A stretch of 64,000 bases of DNA from Lelliottia nimipressuralis (lineage in GTDB: Bacteria; Pseudomonadota; Gammaproteobacteria; Enterobacterales; Enterobacteriaceae). How positions within the stretch are numbered: position 1 is the first letter of the stretch; each line of letters begins with the position of its first letter. The DNA is taken from NCBI RefSeq assembly GCF_004402045.1, contig NZ_SOMG01000030.1:992001-1056000 (forward strand), written 5' to 3'. The position numbers and the translations under genes were made by a program. The notes beneath the pieces were generated by a model, which made no database searches, was not told the DNA's origin, and saw only the letters and a program-made list of their open reading frames with translations. This document shows positions 9,905-19,655 of this stretch, piece after piece.

Positions 9905-12900
9905 TTTACGCTCTCCTGTACCTGGTCATTACCTTCGCCGTCTAACCAGTTAATATTCTTCATCTTACGTACCACCACGAACTCATCGCGGTTCGATCCT
10001 ACGGTGCCGTAGTAGTTAAAGCCGTAGGCCAGCTGCGCATAGCCGCCGATCATATGGGTCGGCTTCGGCGTAATACGGGTCACGGAGTTGTGGATCCCGC
10101 CGCGCTGCTCGGTGATTTCTGAACCCGGCAGATTAACGATACGTTCCTGCGCGTGGTACATCATGGTCATACCGGCCGGTACGCGCTGGCTCACTACCGC
10201 ACGCGCCGTCAGGGCACCGTTGCTGTTGAACACTTCAATCCAGTCGTTATCTTCAATACCCAGATCTTTGGCGTCCGCCTCGCTCATCCAGACAATCGGA
10301 CCGCCGCGCGACAGGGTCAGCATCAGCAGGTTGTCGCTGTAGGTGGAGTGGATACCCCACTTCTGGTGCGGCGTCAGGAAGTTCAGCGCCTTCTCAGGGT
10401 TACCGTTCGATTTCGCACCCATCACGGCTTTCACAGAGCGGGTGTCAATTGGCGGACGGTAAACCAGCAGGCTTTCACCGAAGTCGCGCATCCACTGGTG
10501 ATCCTGATACAGCGACTGACGGCCGGACAGGGTACGCCATGGGATCAGCTCGTGAACGTTGGTGTAGCCGGCGTTGTAAGACACATGTTCATCTTCAAGG
10601 CCAGACCAGGTCGGGCTGGAGATAATCTTGCGCGGCTGTGCCTGAATATCGCGGAAGCGGATTTTCTCTTCCTCTTTATTCGTCGCCAGGTGCGTATGGT
10701 CGCGACCGGTGAACTCGCTCAGCGCCGCCCAGGCTTTCACCGCAACGTGGCCGTTGGTTTCCGGTGCCAGGGTCAGGATCATCTCTGCCGCATCAATCGC
10801 CGTGTTCAGCATTGGCTGGCCTTTCGCCGGGCCGTCCGCTTTGGTGTAGTTGAGCTTGCGCAGCAGATCCATTTCGCTCTGGGTGTTCCAGGCAATCCCT
10901 TTCCCGCCGTTACCGATTTTCTCCATCAATGGGCCGATAGAGGTAAAGCGCTCGTACGTTGCCGGGTAATCACGTTCAACCGGAATAATGTGCGGTGCGG
11001 TCACGCCCGGGATCAGGTCGCATTCGCCTTTTTTCCAGTCCTTCACGTCCAGCGGCTGCGCCAGTTCGGCGGCGGAGTCGTGCTGGATTGGCAGCGTCAC
11101 CACGTCGGTCTCTTTGCCGAGGTGTCCCACGCAAACTTCAGAGAATTTCTTCGCGATGTCCTTGTAGATATCCCAGTCGCTTTTCGATTCCCACGCCGGA
11201 TCAACGGCCGCAGACAGCGGATGAATAAACGGATGCATATCCGAGGTATTCATGTCGTCTTTTTCGTACCAGGTCGCGGTTGGCAGCACAATGTCGGAGT
11301 ACAGGCAGGTGCTGGACAGACGGAAGTCGAGCGTCACTACCAGATCCAGCTTGCCGTCGAGACCGTTGTCTTTCCACTCCACCTCTTCCGGCTTCACGCC
11401 GCCCTGCTTGCCGAGATCTTTACCCTGGATACCGTTTTCGGTACCGAGCAGGTATTTCAGCATGTACTCGTGGCCTTTACCGGACGAGCCCAGCAGGTTG
11501 GAGCGCCAGATGAACAGGTTACGCGGATGGTTTTTACCGTTTTCCGGCTGTTCTGCCGCGAAACGGATTGAGCCGTCCTTGAGGGATTTAACGGTGTAAT
11601 CCACCGGCGACATCCCCGCTTTCTTCGCCTCTTCTGCAATGCGCAGCGGGTTGGTACCCAGCTGAGGCGCAGACGGCAGCCAGCCCATGCGCTCTGCGCG
11701 CACGTTGAAGTCAATCAGGTGGCCGCTGTAGCGGGATTTATCCGCCATCGGCGACAGCAATTCCTGCGCGGTGACCGTTTCATAGCGCCACTGGCTGGAG
11801 TGATTATAGAAATAAGAGGTGCTGTTCATGTGGCGTGCCGGACGCTGCCAGTCGAGGGCAAACGCCAGCGGCTGCCAGCCGGTCTGCGGACGCAGTTTTT
11901 CCTGACCCACGTAGTGCGCCCAGCCGCCGCCACTCTGACCGACGCAGCCGCAGAAGATCAGCATGTTGATCAGGCCACGGTAGTTCATGTCGAGGTGATA
12001 CCAGTGGTTCAGACCCGCACCGACGATGATCATTGAACGGCCGTGGGTCTTGTCGGCGTTTTCAGCGAATTCACGTGCGATACGGGTAATATGCCCGCGA
12101 GGAACGCCGGTGATCTGTTCCGCCCATGCCGGGGTATAGGCCTTCACGTCGTCATAGCTGGTTGCGCAGTTTTCATCGCCCAGACCGCGTTCCAGACCAT
12201 AGTTCGCCATGGTCAGGTCATAAACGGTAGTGACCAGCACGGTAGACCCGTCGGCCAGCTGCAGGCGTTTTACCGGCAGCTTATGCATCAGGATGTTCTG
12301 CAGCTCGACCTTGTTGAAATGCTCGGAACCTTCACCGCCAAAATACGGGAAGCCAACCTCGGCGATCTCGTCCTGGCTACCTAGCATGCTCAGGCGCAGT
12401 TCAGTCTCTTCACCGGTTGTGCCATTGCGTTGCTCAAGGTTCCACTTGCCCTTCTCGCCCCAGCGGAAGCCAATAGAGCCGTTTGGCGCCACCAGCTCGC
12501 CGTTGCTGTTATACGCGACGGTTTTCCACTCAGGATTATTTTCCTGACCCAGGGCGTCCACCAGATCGGCAGCGCGCAGCGTGCGGCCAGCAGCATAGTA
12601 ACCCTCACGCTCTTCCAGCATGACCAGCATCGGCATGTCGGTGTAGCGGCGGACGTAGTCGGTGAAGTACTGGCTTGGCTTATCAAGGTGGAACTCACGC
12701 AGCATGACGTGGCCCATCGCCATCGCCATCGCGGCATCGGTACCCTGTTTCGGAGCCAGCCACAGATCGCACAGCTTGGCGATTTCGGCGTAGTCCGGGG
12801 TTACCGCCACGGTTTTGGTGCCTTTGTAACGCACTTCGGTAAAGAAGTGCGCGTCCGGCGTACGGGTCTGAGGCACGTTAGAGCCCCAGGCGATAATGTA

Positions 12901-13644
12901 GCTGGAGTTGTACCAGTCAGCGGATTCCGGCACGTCGGTCTGCTCGCCCCAGGTCTGCGGAGACGCAGGCGGCAGGTCGCAGTACCAGTCGTAGAAGCTC
13001 AGGCAGGTACCGCCGATAAGCGACAGGTAGCGTGCGCCGGAGGCGTAAGAGACCATCGACATCGCCGGGATGGGCGAGAAGCCCGCCACGCGGTCCGGAC
13101 CATAGGTTTTGACGGTGTAGACGTTGGAAGCGGCAATCAGCTCGTTCACCTCTTTCCAGGAAGAACGTACAAAACCACCGCGGCCGCGGGCCTGCTTAAA
13201 GCTTTTCGCTTTGTCCGCGTCTTCGATAATAGACGCCCAGGCATCAACCGGATCGCTGTGCTGCACCTTCGCTTCACGCCACATTTTCATCAGGCGCTTG
13301 CGCATCAGAGGGTATTTGAGGCGGTTTGCGCTGTAGAGATACCAGGAGTAGCTGGCGCCACGCGGGCAGCCACGCGGTTCGTGGTTTGGCATATCAGGGC
13401 GGGTGCGCGGATAGTCGGTCTGCTGCATTTCCCAGGTCACCAGACCGTTTTTAACGAATATCTTCCAGCTACATGAGCCAGTGCAGTTCACGCCGTGGGT
13501 TGAACGGACGACTTTGTCATGCTGCCAGCGCTGGCGGTAACCGTCTTCCCAGTCCCGGTTGGTATCCAGAACCTGGCCGTGCCCATCGGCAAACGTTTCA
13601 CCCTTCTGTTTGAAGTAGCGAAACCGGTCCAAAAATTTGCTCAT
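9901..13644 (-). CDS. narG: Respiratory nitrate reductase A alpha subunit (molybdopterin)
   Basis: Catalytic subunit reducing nitrate to nitrite on the cytoplasmic face with the bis-MGD cofactor. It has 1247 residues. The FS0 cluster ligands are visible at residues 50, 54 and 58 (STHGVNCTGSCSW), with the fourth Cys in RGCPRGAS. The molybdenum-ligating Asp region (YNSSYIIAWGSN) is intact. The start follows an AGGAG site. First gene of the operon, behind the FNR-dependent promoter at 13703-13744. Confidence 0.98.
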   Translation of the reverse strand: MSKFLDRFRYFKQKGETFADGHGQVLDTNRDWEDGYRQRWQHDKVVRSTHGVNCTGSCSWKIFVKNGLVTWEMQQTDYPRTRPDMPNHEPRGCPRGASYSWYLYSANRLKYPLMRKRLMKMWREAKVQHSDPVDAWASIIEDADKAKSFKQARGRGGFVRSSWKEVNELIAASNVYTVKTYGPDRVAGFSPIPAMSMVSYASGARYLSLIGGTCLSFYDWYCDLPPASPQTWGEQTDVPESADWYNSSYIIAWGSNVPQTRTPDAHFFTEVRYKGTKTVAVTPDYAEIAKLCDLWLAPKQGTDAAMAMAMGHVMLREFHLDKPSQYFTDYVRRYTDMPMLVMLEEREGYYAAGRTLRAADLVDALGQENNPEWKTVAYNSNGELVAPNGSIGFRWGEKGKWNLEQRNGTTGEETELRLSMLGSQDEIAEVGFPYFGGEGSEHFNKVELQNILMHKLPVKRLQLADGSTVLVTTVYDLTMANYGLERGLGDENCATSYDDVKAYTPAWAEQITGVPRGHITRIAREFAENADKTHGRSMIIVGAGLNHWYHLDMNYRGLINMLIFCGCVGQSGGGWAHYVGQEKLRPQTGWQPLAFALDWQRPARHMNSTSYFYNHSSQWRYETVTAQELLSPMADKSRYSGHLIDFNVRAERMGWLPSAPQLGTNPLRIAEEAKKAGMSPVDYTVKSLKDGSIRFAAEQPENGKNHPRNLFIWRSNLLGSSGKGHEYMLKYLLGTENGIQGKDLGKQGGVKPEEVEWKDNGLDGKLDLVVTLDFRLSSTCLYSDIVLPTATWYEKDDMNTSDMHPFIHPLSAAVDPAWESKSDWDIYKDIAKKFSEVCVGHLGKETDVVTLPIQHDSAAELAQPLDVKDWKKGECDLIPGVTAPHIIPVERDYPATYERFTSIGPLMEKIGNGGKGIAWNTQSEMDLLRKLNYTKADGPAKGQPMLNTAIDAAEMILTLAPETNGHVAVKAWAALSEFTGRDHTHLATNKEEEKIRFRDIQAQPRKIISSPTWSGLEDEHVSYNAGYTNVHELIPWRTLSGRQSLYQDHQWMRDFGESLLVYRPPIDTRSVKAVMGAKSNGNPEKALNFLTPHQKWGIHSTYSDNLLMLTLSRGGPIVWMSEADAKDLGIEDNDWIEVFNSNGALTARAVVSQRVPAGMTMMYHAQERIVNLPGSEITEQRGGIHNSVTRITPKPTHMIGGYAQLAYGFNYYGTVGSNRDEFVVVRKMKNINWLDGEGNDQVQESVK

Positions 13645-13702
13645 CGGGTATCTCCTGTGTGGAGCCTGTGGCTCTCTAAATCGACATTGCTGATTTGCAG
13701 CG

Positions 13703-13744
13703 AAGGTAACGCCCTGAAAGAGGGGGAGAATTGATAACGATCAA
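13703..13744 (-). promoter_or_regulatory. narG FNR-dependent promoter
   Basis: A perfect FNR box TTGATAACGATCAA (13731-13744) is centred 41.5 bp from a start near 13696, with a -10 hexamer TACCTT (minus strand, 13703-13708) at exactly -12 to -7. This is class II FNR geometry. Upstream (13745-13980) is a strongly AT-rich stretch suited to IHF, and a NarL-type heptamer TACCCCT (minus strand) within 13886-13896, resembling the E. coli narG upstream region. Confidence 0.9.
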
Positions 13745-13981
13745 GACGACGAGGGACTTTCTGGCGAGGGGTTATACCAAATACCACCAAAGCGGTATCT
13801 TTATGAATTGCGTATCAACATGAAATATATCGTTATTTTTATTTTATCGTACAAAAGGCAGGGTAAAATTTAACATCTCAGGTATTAAGGGGTAGAGCGC
13901 CCTGCAAAGCGATGGCGATCACAATGTTACCTGCGGGCTTTTGCTGCTAATCCATCAGTATGTTGTAACTATTTCCAACCC

Positions 13982-14007
13982 AAAAAAACGCGGCCCGAAG
14001 GCCGCGT
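13982..14007 (-). terminator. narK terminator
   Basis: Minus-strand GCGGCCTTCGGGCCGC with a UUCG tetraloop followed by seven T residues, just after the narK stop. Confidence 0.88.
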
Positions 14008-14023
14008 AAACGGATAATCACAC

Positions 14024-15421
14024 TTACTTATTTTTCTTGGTATTACGGCCATATACCAGCCACGTGATCGCGACGCAGGCGATATAGAAGACGAGGAAGA
14101 CTTTCATTGCACCCGCCGGAGAGCCGGTCAGGTCCAGAGAGATACCGAACGCTTTCGGGATAAAGAAGCCGCCAATCGCGCCGATGGCAGAGATAAAGCC
14201 CAGTGCCGCAGCCGTATCCGTCGCCGCTTCGCGCATCGCCTGCTCTTCGCTTCCACCCTGCGCTTTTACGCGGTCCATGGTCAGCTTACGGAAAATAACG
14301 GAGATCATCTGGAAGGTAGACGCACTCCCCAGCCCAGCCGTCAGGAACAGCACCATAAACACGCCGAAGAAGGCGATGAAGTTACCGCCCTGTCCGTCGA
14401 CGGGCAGCGTCAGGAACAGCAGTGCACAGAAGACCGCCATCATGACGAAGTTAACCAGGGTCACGCGGGTACCGCCCAGGCGGTCAGACACCATGCCGCC
14501 CAGCGAACGCGCCAGCGCACCAATGAACGGTCCGAAGAAGGCAAAGTGCAGGATCTGAATTTCCGGGAACTGGGTTTTCGACAGCATCGCGAAGCCCGCA
14601 GAGAAACCGATGAACGAACCGAAGGTTGCCAGATACAGCAGCGCCATCACCCACAGATGACCGCGTTTCAACACAGGCAGCTGTTCGCTCAGCGACGCCT
14701 TCGACGCGGACAGGTCATTCATAAAGAACCAGGCTGCGAGGGTAAAGACCACCAGGAACGGTACCCAAATCCAGGCTGCATTTTGCAGGTACAGGGAAGA
14801 GCCATCCGCCTGCTCAACGCCACCGCCGCCAAAGGCCGCAAAAATGGAGACCGAGATCGCCAGCGGAGCAATCAGCTGCATCACGCTGACGCCCATATTC
14901 CCCAGACCGCCGTTAATGCCCAGCGCGCCGCCCTGCTTCGCTTTCGGGAAGAAGAAGCTGATGTTCGCCATGCTGGAGGCGAAGTTCGCGCCCGCAAAGC
15001 CGCACAGCAGGGAGATAATCACGAACACGCTGAACGGCGTGGAGGTATCCTGCACCGCGAAGCCGAGCCACACGCAAGGGACGATCATGATGCCCGTACT
15101 GAACGCCGTCCAGCGACGACCGCCAAAGACCGGCACCATAAACGCGTAGGGTACACGCAGCAGCGCGCCTGACAGCGACGGCAGCGCGGTCAGCATAAAC
15201 AGCTGATCGGTCGTAAACGTAAACCCAACTTTTGGCAGGTTGACCGCCACCGCACTAAACAACATCCATACGCAAAACGCTAATAACAAACATGGCACGG
15301 AAATCCACAGATTCCGGCTTGCTACACGATGGCCGCGCTGTTGCCAGAACGCCGGATCCTCTGGACGCCAGTCTGTAATAACGGCACCATTTTCCCTTTC
15401 GGGAGCGGATGAGTGACTCAT
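14024..15421 (-). CDS. narK: Nitrate/nitrite antiporter NarK
   Basis: MFS inner-membrane transporter importing nitrate and expelling nitrite for the respiratory enzyme. Twelve membrane segments and the nitrate-signature glycine stretches are present (GFAGANFASSMANISFFFPK and GINGGLGNMGVS). The frame opens at a GTG two codons earlier (15427), but the ATG at 15421 matches the family start MSHSSAPER and has AGAGG at good spacing; this gives 465 residues. Divergent from narXL. Confidence 0.96.
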   Translation of the reverse strand: MSHSSAPERENGAVITDWRPEDPAFWQQRGHRVASRNLWISVPCLLLAFCVWMLFSAVAVNLPKVGFTFTTDQLFMLTALPSLSGALLRVPYAFMVPVFGGRRWTAFSTGIMIVPCVWLGFAVQDTSTPFSVFVIISLLCGFAGANFASSMANISFFFPKAKQGGALGINGGLGNMGVSVMQLIAPLAISVSIFAAFGGGGVEQADGSSLYLQNAAWIWVPFLVVFTLAAWFFMNDLSASKASLSEQLPVLKRGHLWVMALLYLATFGSFIGFSAGFAMLSKTQFPEIQILHFAFFGPFIGALARSLGGMVSDRLGGTRVTLVNFVMMAVFCALLFLTLPVDGQGGNFIAFFGVFMVLFLTAGLGSASTFQMISVIFRKLTMDRVKAQGGSEEQAMREAATDTAAALGFISAIGAIGGFFIPKAFGISLDLTGSPAGAMKVFLVFYIACVAITWLVYGRNTKKNK

Positions 15422-15479
15422 AGACACCTCTGATTCTCGAATGATGCTGCAAACATTAGGGTTTTAGGGCGGCGGTAAG

Positions 15480-15493
15480 TTGATATAAATCAA
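15480..15493. promoter_or_regulatory. FNR box of the narK promoter
   Basis: TTGATATAAATCAA is a perfect FNR consensus, placed about 41.5 bp from the expected narK start near 15445. The rest of the 309-bp narK-narX gap carries many NarL/NarP-type heptamers (for example TACCCTT near 15535, AGGGGTA near 15636, ATGGGTA near 15655). These fit dual nitrate control of narK and narXL. A TATACT near 15660 could be the narX -10. Confidence 0.88.
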
Positions 15494-15730
15494 AGGAAAA
15501 GTGGGAGGATTTGCGGCACAAAAAAAGGCCTTACCCTTAGTGAGTAGGCTAATTCGGTAAAAAAGACGTGGTTTTTCACGGCACTGACGGTTCATTGCTA
15601 CCCCCACCACCTTCCCCCTACTCCGTTGGCAATTTAGGGGTAATCCTTTATTGGTATGGGTATACTCCAGGGTATGCACCAGAATAGCGCCATTCCTGCA
15701 AGCAGGCCACGTCAGGAGCACGCCAACTCT

Positions 15731-17527
15731 ATGTTAAAAAGATGTTTATCACCGCTGACGCTCGTGAATCAGGTCGCCCTGATTGTTTTGCTGTCCACCG
15801 CCATCGGCGTGGCCGGCATGGCGATTTCCGGCTGGCTGGTACAGGGAGTACAGGGTAATGCGCATGCTATTAATGAGGCAGGCTCGCTACGCATGCAGAG
15901 TTATCGCCTGCTGGCGTCGGTTCCCCTGACGCAGGATGACAGGCCCCTGATCGATGAAATGGAGCGCACGGCGTTCAGCCCCGAGCTGGAAAATGCCGCC
16001 ATTCGCGCCGGCCAACAATCCCAGCTTAAAGCCCTTCAGGGGTACTGGCACACCCAGCTGCAGCCAGGCCTGAAACAGGCGCGTAGTGCAGAGGCTGTTG
16101 CCCAGGACGTTGCGGGGTTCGTCTCACGCATTGATGCGCTGGTCTCCGCTTTCGACCAAACCACCGAATTACGCATCGACCGGGTGGTGATGGTGCACCG
16201 CGCCATGGCGCTGTTTATGGGGCTGCTGCTGATCTTCACCATCGTCTGGCTCCGCGCGCGGCTCTTGAATCCCTGGAAACAGCTGCTGGCAATGGCCCGC
16301 GCGGTCACCGCGCGCGATTTTACCCAGCGCACGCACATCAGCGGGCGCAACGAGATGGCGATGCTCGGGCAGGCGCTGAATACCATGTCGGCTGAACTCT
16401 CCGAGAGCTACGCGGTGCTGGAACAGCGCGTTCAGGAAAAGACGGCGGGGCTTGAGCAGAAAAACGAAATCCTCTCCTTCCTGTGGCAGGCCAACCGTCG
16501 GCTGCACATGCAGGTGCCGCTATGCGAACGCCTCTCGCCGGTGCTGAACGGCCTGCAAAATCTGACCCTGCTTCATGACCTTGAACTGCGGGTCTACGAT
16601 GTGGAAGACGAAGATAACCATCAGGAATTTACCTGTCAGTCCGATATGTCCTGCGATGACAAAGGCTGCCATCTTTGCCCTCGCGGCCTGCCGCCGCTCA
16701 CCTCCAGCGGCACCACCCTGAAGTGGCGGCTGACGGACAGCCACACCCAGTACGGTATTCTGCTTGCAACCCTCCCGGCCGGGCGTCATCTGAGCCACGA
16801 CCAGCAGCAGCTGGTTGATACGCTGGTCGAACAGCTAACGGCCACGCTGGCGCTCGACAGACATCAGGAAAAGCAGCAGCAGCTGATCGTCATGGAAGAG
16901 CGCGCGACCATCGCCCGCGAGCTTCACGACTCTATCGCCCAGTCGCTCTCCTGTATGAAAATGCAGGTGAGCTGCCTGCAGATGCAGGATGCAGAGATGC
17001 CCGAAAGTAACAAGCAGCTGCTCAGCCAGATCCGCAACGAGCTGAATACCTCCTGGATACAGCTTCGCGAGCTGCTGACCACCTTCCGTCTGCAGCTGAC
17101 CGAGCCGGGCCTGCGTCCGGCGCTGGAGTCCAGCTGCCACGAATTTAGCGCCCGGCTGGGGTTCCCGGTGAAGCTGGACTACCAGCTGCCGCCGCGGTTT
17201 GTCCCCTCCCACCAGGCCATCCATTTACTGCAGATCGCCCGTGAAGCGCTGAGCAACGTGCTCAAGCATGCCGGCGCAACGGCGGTAACGGTCACCGTCA
17301 GCCAGCACAACAATCAGGTGAAGCTGACGGTTCACGACAACGGCCGCGGCGTGCCGGAAAATGCCGAACGAACGAACCACTACGGTTTAATTATTATGCG
17401 AGACCGCGCCCAAAGCCTGCGCGGTGATTGCCAGGTTCGCCGGAGAGAGACGGGTGGCACGGAAGTTGTCGTCACCTTTATTCCCGAAAAACCGCTCACA
17501 ACTGCTCAAGGAGAAACCCATGACTAA
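15731..17527 (+). CDS. narX: Nitrate/nitrite sensor histidine kinase NarX
   Basis: Membrane sensor that phosphorylates NarL in response to nitrate. The start at 15731 ([14 protein letters not shown]) gives 598 residues, the E. coli length; the 25 extra codons of open frame upstream are not conserved. Visible in order: TM1 (about 15-37), a periplasmic P-box with the conserved Arg of [16 protein letters not shown]2 near 150-172, a HAMP linker, the central Cys cluster ([12 protein letters not shown]), the phospho-acceptor His in [13 protein letters not shown] and an HATPase domain ending in GGTEVVVTF. It overlaps narL by 8 bp. Confidence 0.97.
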   Translation: MLKRCLSPLTLVNQVALIVLLSTAIGVAGMAISGWLVQGVQGNAHAINEAGSLRMQSYRLLASVPLTQDDRPLIDEMERTAFSPELENAAIRAGQQSQLKALQGYWHTQLQPGLKQARSAEAVAQDVAGFVSRIDALVSAFDQTTELRIDRVVMVHRAMALFMGLLLIFTIVWLRARLLNPWKQLLAMARAVTARDFTQRTHISGRNEMAMLGQALNTMSAELSESYAVLEQRVQEKTAGLEQKNEILSFLWQANRRLHMQVPLCERLSPVLNGLQNLTLLHDLELRVYDVEDEDNHQEFTCQSDMSCDDKGCHLCPRGLPPLTSSGTTLKWRLTDSHTQYGILLATLPAGRHLSHDQQQLVDTLVEQLTATLALDRHQEKQQQLIVMEERATIARELHDSIAQSLSCMKMQVSCLQMQDAEMPESNKQLLSQIRNELNTSWIQLRELLTTFRLQLTEPGLRPALESSCHEFSARLGFPVKLDYQLPPRFVPSHQAIHLLQIAREALSNVLKHAGATAVTVTVSQHNNQVKLTVHDNGRGVPENAERTNHYGLIIMRDRAQSLRGDCQVRRRETGGTEVVVTFIPEKPLTTAQGETHD

Positions 17528-18170
17528 TCAGGAACCGGCATCCATCCTGTTGATCGACGACCATCCGATGCTGCGTACTGGCGTGAAACAGCTGGTCAGC
17601 ATGGCACCCGATATCACCGTGGTTGGCGAAGCCAGCAACGGCGAACAGGGCATTGAGCTTGCCGAATCCCTCGATCCCGATCTGATCCTGCTCGATCTGA
17701 ATATGCCGGGCATGAACGGCCTGGAAACCCTCGACAAGCTGCGGGAAAAATCGCTTTCCGGACGCATCGTCGTCTTTAGCGTGTCGAACCATGAAGAGGA
17801 TGTGGTCACGGCGCTGAAGCGCGGGGCGGATGGGTATCTGCTGAAGGATATGGAGCCGGAAGACTTGCTTAAGGCGCTACAGCAGGCTGCGGCGGGCGAG
17901 ATGGTGCTCAGCGAGGCCTTAACGCCGGTCCTGGCCGCCAGCCTGCGGGCAAACCGCGCCACCTCCGACCGTGATGTCAGCCAGCTAACGCCGCGCGAGC
18001 GCGATATTCTCAAACTCATTGCCCAGGGGCTGCCGAACAAAATGATCGCCCGCCGCCTGGATATCACCGAAAGCACGGTCAAAGTGCACGTGAAACATAT
18101 GCTGAAGAAAATGAAATTAAAATCCCGCGTTGAAGCCGCCGTGTGGGTGCATCAGGAACGCATTTTCTAA
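17520..18170 (+). CDS. narL: Nitrate response regulator NarL
   Basis: Phosphorylated by NarX/NarQ; activates narG and narK and represses alternative anaerobic respiration genes. It has 216 residues: receiver with Asp59 in [13 protein letters not shown] and a LuxR/FixJ helix-turn-helix near the C-terminus ([15 protein letters not shown], then [16 protein letters not shown]). The start at 17520 overlaps the narX end, and AAGGAG at 17508-17513 is its ribosome site. Convergent with ychO, 3 bp apart. Confidence 0.97.
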   Translation: MTNQEPASILLIDDHPMLRTGVKQLVSMAPDITVVGEASNGEQGIELAESLDPDLILLDLNMPGMNGLETLDKLREKSLSGRIVVFSVSNHEEDVVTALKRGADGYLLKDMEPEDLLKALQQAAAGEMVLSEALTPVLAASLRANRATSDRDVSQLTPRERDILKLIAQGLPNKMIARRLDITESTVKVHVKHMLKKMKLKSRVEAAVWVHQERIF

Positions 18171-18173
18171 GGA

Positions 18174-19619
18174 TCACTCCTCCGGCAGCAGCTTCCAGCG
18201 CGGGTCGTTGCCAGGTAATGCGACCAGCGGCTGCACCACTGTCAGCACGATCTCATTGGACGAGACGCGCTGGCCTTTCTCATCTTCCACCACTGCCGAC
18301 AGGTGCCAGCGGTTTGTCGCCGCTTCACTCCCATCCCAGGCAGGCATAATCACGCTCCAGCCGTCGCTGCTATTGCTTTTAGCCGGCGATGTCAGACTCA
18401 ACGCCTGAGTATCACCCTGCCAGTGGATCTGACGGATGCCATGCGTGCTGCGAACCTGCAGCTTCAGGATCACAGTCTCGCCCCCTTTCAGATCCCACGG
18501 CGGCGTGGCCAGCCAGACGGACAGCGTTTTCCGCTGACGGAACTCCATCACCGGCAGGCTATTGCGCTCCGGCGAGTCATAGCGGCTTCCGCGCAGGGAA
18601 CGCGTGGCGGCGACTTCACTAGCCGAAAGCTGTTTGGCCAGCGGCACGCCAAAGCGGTAGTTGAGCTTCAGCCCGAGGTTATCCTGGCTCTCTCCACTCT
18701 CGCCCTGCTTATGCGCGGCGGTCAGCGTGACCAGCGGAACGGGGGTATAATTAAGCCCCAGATTCACTGCCACAGGATTGCGATAGCCGGTTCCGCTGTT
18801 GAACAGGTCGACGTTATCGCCAAAGTATTGCTCGAAGCTCACGCTGGTATTCAGATGATGGAACCACGGCAGCCAGGCGTTGGCCGTCACGTCGTATCCG
18901 CGCGCCATGCGCTGCTCCTGAACGTCGGAGCGCTCGCGCCAGCTGGCAAAGGGCTGATAATAGTTCGCTGACAGGCGCAGATTTTCCCCCCACGCTTCCG
19001 CCCCCAGCCCGGCACGCTGCAGGTTTTCGTCCAGCAGGTTATCGTAAAAGGTGTTGTAGCCCAGCAGCCATTTCCCGGCGACCCAGCGCTGTCCAACTCC
19101 GGCATTACTGACCAGGCCATCCGTCTGCTGCGTCAGGCCAAGCTGGCTCCAGCTCAGATAGCGGTTAGTATCATTCCAGGGGATAAACCAGCTCCCGCTG
19201 CTGCCGTTAAATTTGCCGTCGTTGTCCACCAGTAAATTCACGCTCGCGTTCCCCCAAGGCGAAAGCCAGGACTCAATCTGCTGGTTCACTTCGCCGCTCA
19301 CCGCGTCGCGCACCTGACCAAACGCGAACTGCCGCGCCTGCTCGCCGGTGGTGAGGCCGTTATCGGTCATGCTGGCTTCGCCAAACGCTTTGGCCATTTC
19401 GGCCAGGTGCTTCTCCCCCTCGCCCGCTGGTGCCGCTATGCCGAGATCGGGCAAACTATCCCCATCATTATCGAAGGGGTTCTGCGCCTGATGCATAAAG
19501 GAATTCGGCGCACCGTGAGCGGCTCCAGCCGTAAGAAGGGAGAGTAAAACCAGCGTTCGGAAAGGGGGGGAAACAGTCATCAATGTCGTAAGAAATACCC
19601 GGTGCTTACGTAAGAACAC
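18174..19619 (-). CDS. ychO: Inverse-autotransporter beta-barrel protein YchO
   Basis: An outer-membrane protein related to the invasin/intimin beta-barrel, with no long passenger. A signal peptide ends near AAHGA. The barrel region includes WLSPWGNASVNLLVDNDG and GVGQRWVAGKWLLGYNTFYD, matching E. coli YchO closely. A C-terminal Ig-like tail follows (about 360-481). The frame can start at a GTG at 19619 with AAGG upstream, or at an ATG at 19580 with no clear ribosome site; I used the longer form (481 residues). Its role is poorly known. Confidence 0.88.
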   Translation of the reverse strand: MFLRKHRVFLTTLMTVSPPFRTLVLLSLLTAGAAHGAPNSFMHQAQNPFDNDGDSLPDLGIAAPAGEGEKHLAEMAKAFGEASMTDNGLTTGEQARQFAFGQVRDAVSGEVNQQIESWLSPWGNASVNLLVDNDGKFNGSSGSWFIPWNDTNRYLSWSQLGLTQQTDGLVSNAGVGQRWVAGKWLLGYNTFYDNLLDENLQRAGLGAEAWGENLRLSANYYQPFASWRERSDVQEQRMARGYDVTANAWLPWFHHLNTSVSFEQYFGDNVDLFNSGTGYRNPVAVNLGLNYTPVPLVTLTAAHKQGESGESQDNLGLKLNYRFGVPLAKQLSASEVAATRSLRGSRYDSPERNSLPVMEFRQRKTLSVWLATPPWDLKGGETVILKLQVRSTHGIRQIHWQGDTQALSLTSPAKSNSSDGWSVIMPAWDGSEAATNRWHLSAVVEDEKGQRVSSNEIVLTVVQPLVALPGNDPRWKLLPEE

Positions 19620-19655
19620 CAGGTACCTTAACGCGATTTCTCCGTATTTGCAGCT

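Noticed and set aside
10153..11571. Long open frame of 472 codons on the plus strand opposite narG
   Set aside because: It is a codon-bias shadow of the high-GC narG gene; the product is rich in His/Arg/Val with no domain, and narG is unambiguous.
15656..15730. N-terminal extension of narX by 25 codons
   Set aside because: The extension overlaps NarL-type heptamers and the likely narX promoter, and the family start is MLKRCLSP at 15731.
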